From positions 1 through 10,716 of the forward strand of contig DCIF01000068.1 of the NCBI GenBank assembly GCA_002315795.1: a DNA stretch of 10,716 nucleotides, given 5' to 3'. Position numbers and translations under genes: made by a program. The notes under the pieces are model-generated. The model saw nothing but the letters and a program-made list of their open reading frames with translations. It had not been told where the DNA came from and did no database searches. This DNA is from Bacteroidales bacterium UBA1733 (lineage in GTDB: Bacteria; Bacteroidota; Bacteroidia; Bacteroidales; UBA3663). This document shows positions 6,090 through 10,716 of the stretch, in pieces. How positions within the stretch are numbered: position 1 is the stretch's first letter; every line of letters begins with the position of its first letter.

Positions 6090-6116
6090 ATGAAGAGAAA
6101 TGCGCAACTATTATGA
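6090..6116 (+). CDS. Candidate 8-codon upstream ORF (MKRNAQLL)
   Basis: The ATG at 6090 opens an 8-codon frame that stops at TGA 6114-6116, overlapping the ligase start as ATGA (6113-6116). Its ATG lies only 6 bases past the -7 box, so it would be nearly leaderless. It could couple translation into the ligase or sense the availability of a tRNA or amino acid, but a chance ORF of this length is quite possible. Confidence 0.3.
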   Translation: MKRNAQLL

Positions 6117-7729
6117 AAGTAAAGATAAGACAATTTAGAGAGACAGACACTTCCCTTCTTGATCTTGTGGAAAGAACGATTAGGAGAAATTGGAACTCAC
6201 CTGCCTATACCGACTATGGTACAAACCTCACCTACTCATACTGTGATGTAGCAAAGAAGATTGCATCCCTACACCAACTCTATAAAGACCTGGGCATTCA
6301 GCCAGGCGACAAGATTGCCCTCTGCGACAAGAACAGCAGCAACTGGGCAGTCAGTTTCATGTCTGTACTCACATACGGGGCTGTAGCCGTGCCTATCCTT
6401 CCAGATTTCAACGCCGAACAGATCCAAAACATCTTCGAGCATTCAGAGTCAAAACTCATGATAGGACGTGCAGATATTCAGACTGTATCACCTATACTTG
6501 ACATCGTGGAGTGGAAAATGGCCGATGGCAGTCGCAGTATTGCTGACTACGACAACAGCGATCTCACTGCTGCCAACGTATCATACTTTCGCGAGAACAC
6601 CGACGACCTTTGTCTCATGAGTTACACAAGTGGTAGCACCGGCCGATCAAAAGGCGTAATGCTGCCATACCGGTCTATCTGGTCAAACGTGAAGTTTGCC
6701 GACGAAGTGTTAGGTCTGCCACGCGGCTGCAAGACCATGGCGATCCTCCCTATGGCTCACATGTATGGTTTCTCATTCGACTTCATCTACGAGTTCTGCT
6801 GCGGATGCCATGTGCATTTCCTCACCAAGAGTCCAAGCCCAGCCATTGTGACAAAGGCTTTTGGCGAGGTCAAACCAGCCATCGTCATCGCTGTGCCTCT
6901 CATCATCGAGAAGATCATCACAGGCAAGGTATTTCCTATGCTACGCACTCCAAAGATGCGTATGTTGCTCCGCATGCCACTCCTCAATCGTTATCTTTAC
7001 AAGAAGGTGCGCGAAAATCTTATCAATGCCTTCGGTGGCGAATTCTACGAAGTCATCATCGGCGGCGCGGCATTCAGCAAGGAGGTCGAAGAGTTCCTTC
7101 GTCTCATCAAGTTCCCTTACACCGTAGGCTATGGTATGACAGAGTGTGGTCCGATACTTGGTTATGAAGACTGGCATCACTTTGCCAAGAACTCCTGTGG
7201 TAAGGCTGCCCCACGCATGGAGATAAGGATCGACAGCGCAGATCCTGAAAATCTTCCGGGCGAAATTCTTGCTCGAGGTGCTAATGTCATGCTCGGCTAC
7301 TATAAGAATCCGGAAGAGACAGAGCTGGCCATCGATAGCGAAGGATGGCTTCACACCGGCGACCTTGGCACCATGGACCGCGAAGGCAACATCTTCATCC
7401 GTGGCCGCAAGAAGACAATGCTTCTCGGCGCCAACGGCCAGAACATCTACCCTGAGGAGATTGAGGATGTAATCCTCTCCAACGCCCCATTTGAGGAGAC
7501 GGTAGTAGTGCAGCGTGGTGAAAAACTCGTGGCTCTAGTCTATGTGTCCGATCAGGAACTTCAGAAGCACGAACTTACTCGCGAGACTGTTGCAGCATCG
7601 CTCGACCAGTACAAGCGTGAGGTCAATGCTGCGCTCCCTCGATTTGCAAATATCTCTTCCTACGAACTCCAAGAGCAGGAGTTTGAAAAGACACCAAAGC
7701 GCAGCATACGCCGCTACCTATATAAATAA
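6113..7729 (+). CDS. Acyl-adenylating enzyme, ANL superfamily (acyl-CoA ligase-like), copy 1
   Basis: A 538-residue AMP-binding enzyme that should activate a carboxylic acid, probably a fatty acid, with ATP and pass it to CoA or another thiol. Motifs in order: A3 P-loop YTSGSTGRSKG (171-181), GGAA (317-320), A5 YGMTECGP (340-347), A7 HTGD with Asp417, the A8 hinge RGRKKTMLLGANGQNIYPEEIED starting at 430, and the C-terminal FEKTPKRSIRRYLYK. In the last motif the A10 lysine position, aligned by eye with TPTxK of long-chain acyl-CoA synthetases, is Ser531, with Lys529 and Arg530 just before it. No signal peptide or membrane segment is obvious, so it is likely cytoplasmic or peripheral. It is divergent from the GH28 unit and 6 bases upstream of a close paralogue. 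Substrate cannot be told from sequence; acyl-ACP synthetase is an alternative. Confidence 0.88.
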   Translation: MKVKIRQFRETDTSLLDLVERTIRRNWNSPAYTDYGTNLTYSYCDVAKKIASLHQLYKDLGIQPGDKIALCDKNSSNWAVSFMSVLTYGAVAVPILPDFNAEQIQNIFEHSESKLMIGRADIQTVSPILDIVEWKMADGSRSIADYDNSDLTAANVSYFRENTDDLCLMSYTSGSTGRSKGVMLPYRSIWSNVKFADEVLGLPRGCKTMAILPMAHMYGFSFDFIYEFCCGCHVHFLTKSPSPAIVTKAFGEVKPAIVIAVPLIIEKIITGKVFPMLRTPKMRMLLRMPLLNRYLYKKVRENLINAFGGEFYEVIIGGAAFSKEVEEFLRLIKFPYTVGYGMTECGPILGYEDWHHFAKNSCGKAAPRMEIRIDSADPENLPGEILARGANVMLGYYKNPEETELAIDSEGWLHTGDLGTMDREGNIFIRGRKKTMLLGANGQNIYPEEIEDVILSNAPFEETVVVQRGEKLVALVYVSDQELQKHELTRETVAASLDQYKREVNAALPRFANISSYELQEQEFEKTPKRSIRRYLYK

Positions 7730-7735
7730 GACAAA

Positions 7736-9343
7736 ATGAAAGATTTACGTCTGAAGAGCAAATCCCTCATGGAACTGCTCGAGACTTCATTTCAGAAGAA
7801 CTGGGATCACCCAGCATACTCCGACTACGGAACCGACACCAGCTACACCTATGCCGACGCATACCGCAACATGATGCGTCTGCATGCCATCTTCAAGCAG
7901 TTGGGCATCCAGCCTGGCGACAAGGTTGCACTCTGCGACAAGAACAGCAGTCGCTGGGCCATATCCATGATGGCCATACTCACTTATGGTGCAGTCGGTG
8001 TGCCTATTCTTCCCGACTTCAGTATTGAACAGATACAGAACATCTACACTCACTCCGAATCCAAACTCATGATCAGCGGTCAGAAGCTGACGGAGCACTT
8101 CCCTAACGGAATGGACATTACCAACTTCTCGATGAACGACGGTACTGCCCTCCCAGCGCTCGATGAGTTCGCGACACTCCGTTCGTCACAGGTCAAATTC
8201 TTCCGCGAGTTTCCAGACGATCTTGCCATCATCAGCTACACTAGCGGCAGCACCGGACATTCAAAGGGAGTCATGCTCCCATACCGTTCGCTATGGTCAA
8301 ATGCTCTGTTTGTTGATGAATATCTCAGAGTGCCAAACCGTTGTGACATCCTCCCACTCCTCCCAATGAGCCACATGCTTGGATTCGCATTTGAATATAT
8401 GTTTGGCACATGCGTAGGAGCACATATCCATTTCCTCACAAAGATACCAAGTCCAAAGATAGTACTGACTGCATTCGCCGAGGTCAAGCCTATCATGCTG
8501 GTATGCGTGCCTCTGGTTATAGAGAAGATTGTCACAAGCAAGGTATTCCCAATGCTTCGCACACCAAAGATGCGCAACATGCTTCGGGTTCCGGGATTGA
8601 GAAACATAGTCTTTGCACAGATCCGCAAGAAACTCATCAAAGCTTTTGGCGGCAACATACATGGAGCCGTGATTGGCGGAGCAGCCATGAGTCGCGAAGT
8701 TGAGGAATTCCTGCACAAGATCAAGTTCCCTTACACCATCGGTTACGGTATGACCGAGTGCGGTCCTCTCATCTGCTATGAGGACTTCAAGACTTTCCCT
8801 CTCGGATCGTGCGGACGTGCCATCAACCGCATGGAGGTGAAGATTGACAGCCACGATCCAGAGAACAAAGAAGGAGAGATTCTCGTACGAGGCACGAATG
8901 TCATGCTGGGATACTTTAAGAATCAGGAAGAGACCGACGAGGCCATCGACTCAAGAGGATGGCTTCACACGGGCGACCTTGCCACCATGGACAAACATGG
9001 CTTCGTTTATATCCGCGGTCGCAAGAAGAGCATGCTGCTTGGTGCAAACGGGCAGAACATCTATCCGGAAGAGATTGAAGATATCATCCTCACTCACACC
9101 AGCTTCGACGAATGTATTGTCGTGCAGCGTGAAGACAAACTCGTGGCTCTTGTCTACATGTCGGAAAAGACCATGAAGGAAAAAGCTTTCACTCGCGACA
9201 TCATCCTCGGCAAACTCGACTACTACCGCAAGCGCACCAACGAACTCCTGCCTCGATTTGCTGCGCTCTCATCCTTCGAACTGCGAGACGAAGAATTCGA
9301 AAAGACTCCAAAGCGCAGTGTCCGCCGATACTTATATAAATAA
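7736..9343 (+). CDS. Acyl-adenylating enzyme, ANL superfamily (acyl-CoA ligase-like), copy 2
   Basis: A 535-residue paralogue of the preceding gene, roughly 60% identical by eye along its whole length, with long shared runs such as GIQPGDK, ALCDKNSS, KVFPMLRTPKMR and LLGANGQNIYPEEIED. Motifs: A3 YTSGSTGHSKG (168-178), GGAA (314-317), A5 YGMTECGP (337-344), A7 HTGD (411-414), the A8 hinge from about 427, and a C-terminus FEKTPKRSVRRYLYK with Ser528 where the A10 lysine is expected. The region around residues 120-160 and the stretch 208-260 (the substrate-tunnel side of the N-terminal domain in relatives) differ most, which would fit two enzymes of different substrate choice after tandem duplication. 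The ATG at 7736 is 6 bases past the previous stop, so the two are co-transcribed. A strong stem-loop follows immediately. Confidence 0.88.
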   Translation: MKDLRLKSKSLMELLETSFQKNWDHPAYSDYGTDTSYTYADAYRNMMRLHAIFKQLGIQPGDKVALCDKNSSRWAISMMAILTYGAVGVPILPDFSIEQIQNIYTHSESKLMISGQKLTEHFPNGMDITNFSMNDGTALPALDEFATLRSSQVKFFREFPDDLAIISYTSGSTGHSKGVMLPYRSLWSNALFVDEYLRVPNRCDILPLLPMSHMLGFAFEYMFGTCVGAHIHFLTKIPSPKIVLTAFAEVKPIMLVCVPLVIEKIVTSKVFPMLRTPKMRNMLRVPGLRNIVFAQIRKKLIKAFGGNIHGAVIGGAAMSREVEEFLHKIKFPYTIGYGMTECGPLICYEDFKTFPLGSCGRAINRMEVKIDSHDPENKEGEILVRGTNVMLGYFKNQEETDEAIDSRGWLHTGDLATMDKHGFVYIRGRKKSMLLGANGQNIYPEEIEDIILTHTSFDECIVVQREDKLVALVYMSEKTMKEKAFTRDIILGKLDYYRKRTNELLPRFAALSSFELRDEEFEKTPKRSVRRYLYK

Positions 9344-9344
9344 G

Positions 9345-9380
9345 AAACTGGTCGTTTGGTTGTTGCCAAACGACCAGTTT
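9345..9380 (+). terminator. Strong intrinsic terminator after the ligase pair
   Basis: AAACTGGTCGTTTGG (9345-9359) pairs perfectly over 15 bp with 9366-9380 around a 6-base loop, directly after the second ligase stop codon. The 3' arm ends CCAGTTT and is followed by TCATTCTTGTC, a broken U-rich tail. Since the next gene is convergent, the stem may also serve from the other side. Confidence 0.85.
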
Positions 9381-9451
9381 TCATTCTTGTCTATTACTTC
9401 TTTAAGGGTTGGCATTTGGTTAATATTTTATATTGTTATGGAAATCTCAGC

Positions 9452-9522
9452 GGCAATTGATGATGCGCACATTTCCACACGCCTCTTGGGAGGCGGCTAC
9501 AATGCGCACATCATAATTTGCC
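9452..9522. repeat. Large imperfect inverted repeat downstream of the variable-region gene
   Basis: The core is CGCCTC-TTGG-GAGGCG (9480-9495), a 6-bp perfect stem with a 4-base loop. Outside it, TGCGCA (9464-9469) pairs with TGCGCA (9503-9508), and the pairing continues outward through GATG/CATC, TT/AA and GGCAA/TTGCC with small bulges, for about 17 further pairs. The 10-base direct repeat ATGCGCACAT occurs at 9463-9472 and 9502-9511. It starts 36 bases past the stop of the convergent gene and has no U-tract. The remainder of the 9381-9557 gap shows no gene or other clear signal. Confidence 0.6.
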
Positions 9523-9557
9523 TTTGGTTTCATTTGGCTTCGGCTTGGAAGCAAAAG

Positions 9558-10538
9558 TTACTGAGGCAAAGCAACGAGGCGCAGACTTCGACCGTAGAAG
9601 CGGCCGAAGTCGTTACTCGCGTAGACAAAGTATGAGTAGAAGTCCAGGTAGTAGGCGTCGTCCGAACTGCCGGAGCCAGACGTCGACGACCAACAGTAGC
9701 CGTCACTACCCCCATAGCCGAAGCTGGAGCCACCGCGGAGGCCAGCAGCGGGCAGACAAACCAAGCCTAGAGTATTCACTTCTGCGAGGGTGTATGAGGA
9801 CTGCAAAGTACCCGTGACCCCATCAGGAGCTATAATGAGGCAGTTGGTGTAGGTGGTTCCGTTGTTGGATACAGATACACCATACTTTCTGAGGCTTGAG
9901 GCATTGGTGCGACTGCTGATGAGGTAGGAGTACTCATCTCTACTCAAGGCAAAGAGGTCCGAGGCGCCTTCGACAGTCAGACCACCCTTGCTCTCTGCGA
10001 AGAAAGGCACATCACTGGTTGAATTGGTACCATAGCTATATGACTCTGCATAAGAGGCTGCAGCTGTCTTGGTCCAATAGAAATGGCTTACGTGCTTAGG
10101 GTCCCATGTAGCACCTGCTGACGTGGTGTTCAAACCATCCGTCTGGTTAACCTCGAACTTGAAGGCGCTACCATCCCAGTAGAGGTTAGCCTTGGTGAAC
10201 TGTACGGTCTTTCCTTCGGCAACTGTGAATGTACCAGGAAGAAGGTTACTGGATGATGGCTCTGGGGCTGGGGCTGGGTCGTCACTGATGCACAACTTAG
10301 CCTTGATGGCAGCAATGTCGGTGCTCAGCTTTGTCAGCACCTGCAACAGAGCCTCAGTATCAACCACCGTCTTGTCCGTGGCTGCAGCTGCCTTCACCTG
10401 GTTCACCACCTTCGTCACGTCAGCAATGCTTTCCTTGTCATCCTGGTTCACATCGTAAACGGAATAAGCCTTCAGGCTCTGCACATTCATGCTCATCGTG
10501 ACAACGAATGCCGCAAAAAGAAATAGAATCTTCTTCAT
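9558..10538 (-). CDS. Secreted FISUMP/C-type-lectin-like protein, putative DGR target
   Basis: A 326-residue exported protein of unproven function. Residues 1-24 are a signal peptide (MKKILFLFAAFVVT..., likely cut after SLKA). Residues 28-46 form a single dockerin-like calcium motif (DVNQDDKESIADV). Residues 60-82 look helical or coiled-coil, then comes a Pro/Ala linker, PAPAPEP (88-94). From about 102 the sequence resembles a Bacteroidota family I recall with a VxFSxGNLxY start (here TVQFTKANLYW), an SRDEYSYLISSR segment, and a LPAAGxRGG...GYxWSST...RSxRLV end, related to FISUMP/DUF1566 and C-type-lectin-like folds. The last ~60 residues are rich in Tyr, Ser, Asp, Gly and Phe, as in DGR variable regions. 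It stands alone, convergent to the ligases, with no neighbour in its transcript. Surface-exposed ligand binding is the likeliest role. The ATG at 10538 begins the signal peptide. Confidence 0.75.
   Translation of the reverse strand: MKKILFLFAAFVVTMSMNVQSLKAYSVYDVNQDDKESIADVTKVVNQVKAAAATDKTVVDTEALLQVLTKLSTDIAAIKAKLCISDDPAPAPEPSSSNLLPGTFTVAEGKTVQFTKANLYWDGSAFKFEVNQTDGLNTTSAGATWDPKHVSHFYWTKTAAASYAESYSYGTNSTSDVPFFAESKGGLTVEGASDLFALSRDEYSYLISSRTNASSLRKYGVSVSNNGTTYTNCLIIAPDGVTGTLQSSYTLAEVNTLGLVCLPAAGLRGGSSFGYGGSDGYCWSSTSGSGSSDDAYYLDFYSYFVYASNDFGRFYGRSLRLVALPQ
9585..9737 (-). other. Putative DGR variable region in the C-terminus
   Basis: Residues 268-318 of the secreted protein, between LPAAGLRGG and RLVALPQ. 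Of the 50 codons for residues 269-318, 40 end in C or T, many being TAC, TTC, GAC, GGC, AGT or TCC, as expected if AAC/AAT template codons had been mutagenised at their adenines; only one AAY codon remains (Asn309). The fixed frame RGG, CWSST, AYYLDF, GRSLRLV matches the conserved skeleton of such domains. A template repeat is needed for proof and none is in this window. Confidence 0.45.
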
Positions 10539-10658
10539 GATTATTAGTTTTGTTTATATTACTGGTGACAAAGGCACAAAAAAGTAAATGAAGAACAAAA
10601 AAAACGTGAAATTCGCATGGAGAGGGGACCTTTTACTGCAGCATGCTATGTTTTAGCA

Positions 10659-10677
10659 ATTTGCAATCGCAAATATA
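10659..10677 (-). promoter_or_regulatory. Possible -7 box with overlapping palindrome upstream of the secreted-protein gene
   Basis: TATATTTG (10677-10670, minus strand) fits the -7 consensus TAnnTTTG. A clear -33 TTTG at normal spacing is missing; the nearest is 28 bases away. The box overlaps the palindrome ATTTGC-AATC-GCAAAT (10659-10674), a possible operator. The leader would be about 125 bases. Elsewhere in 10539-10716 I see A/T-rich sequence and no gene. Confidence 0.3.
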
Positions 10678-10716
10678 ATTCTTTTTTTTATAATAAGTAA
10701 GTGATCAAAAAGATTT

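Noticed and set aside
9452..9522. Integron attC-like recombination site, because of the imperfect stem with bulged bases
   Set aside because: The required GTTRRRY / RYYYAAC end boxes are missing and there is no cassette array or integrase.
9345..9557. Search for a DGR template repeat, Avd gene or reverse transcriptase next to the variable region
   Set aside because: The gap is only about 200 bases and holds a terminator and an inverted repeat; no adenine-rich copy of the C-terminal sequence and no reverse transcriptase motif is seen anywhere in the window.
9258..9635. 125-codon plus-strand ORF running from the second ligase end through the inverted repeat into the secreted-protein gene
   Set aside because: It overlaps two well-supported genes in other frames, crosses a strong terminator and a large inverted repeat, and shows no recognisable family.

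Overview
The window looks like a chromosome segment of a member of the Bacteroidota, most likely a Prevotella-like Bacteroidales. Four lines of evidence support this. Several promoters match the Bacteroidota form TTTG-N18-20-TAnnTTTG. The genes generally lack Shine-Dalgarno sequences. The order rpsU, xerC-type recombinase, hpf, tRNA, tuf is, from memory, typical of the group. The last gene belongs to a secreted protein family common in Prevotella and Bacteroides.

Bases 1-2290 (all minus strand) hold a translation-related block read right to left: rpsU (bS21), a XerC/D-type tyrosine recombinase, hpf (ribosome hibernation factor), tRNA-Thr(GGT) and the first 93 codons of tuf (EF-Tu), cut by the window edge. 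The rpsU promoter and the tRNA/tuf promoter are close relatives, and both transcripts appear to begin with a hairpin.

Bases 2288-6026 (minus strand) hold a four-gene unit read right to left: a secreted GH28 pectinase-like enzyme, a small Smr-domain protein overlapping it by ATGA, L-rhamnose mutarotase (rhaM) and a YghZ/Gpr-type aldo-keto reductase. It starts at a promoter that seems to give an almost leaderless mRNA and ends near a 16-bp perfect stem-loop. GH28 plus RhaM suggests use of rhamnogalacturonan-type pectin. The reductase could act on a short aldehyde from deoxysugar breakdown, but that is inference.

Bases 6053-9380 (plus strand) hold a divergently transcribed pair of closely related acyl-adenylating (ANL superfamily, acyl-CoA ligase-like) enzymes, 6 bases apart. 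An 8-codon upstream ORF precedes them and a strong stem-loop follows. Both proteins lack an obvious lysine at the usual A10 catalytic position.

Bases 9381-10716 hold a single minus-strand gene for a secreted protein with an N-terminal dockerin-like calcium motif and a C-terminal FISUMP/C-type-lectin-like domain. Its last ~60 residues look like the variable region of a diversity-generating retroelement (DGR) target, with a large imperfect inverted repeat just downstream. No reverse transcriptase, accessory gene or template repeat is present here, so any such system would have to act from elsewhere. This is the best candidate for something unusual in the window.
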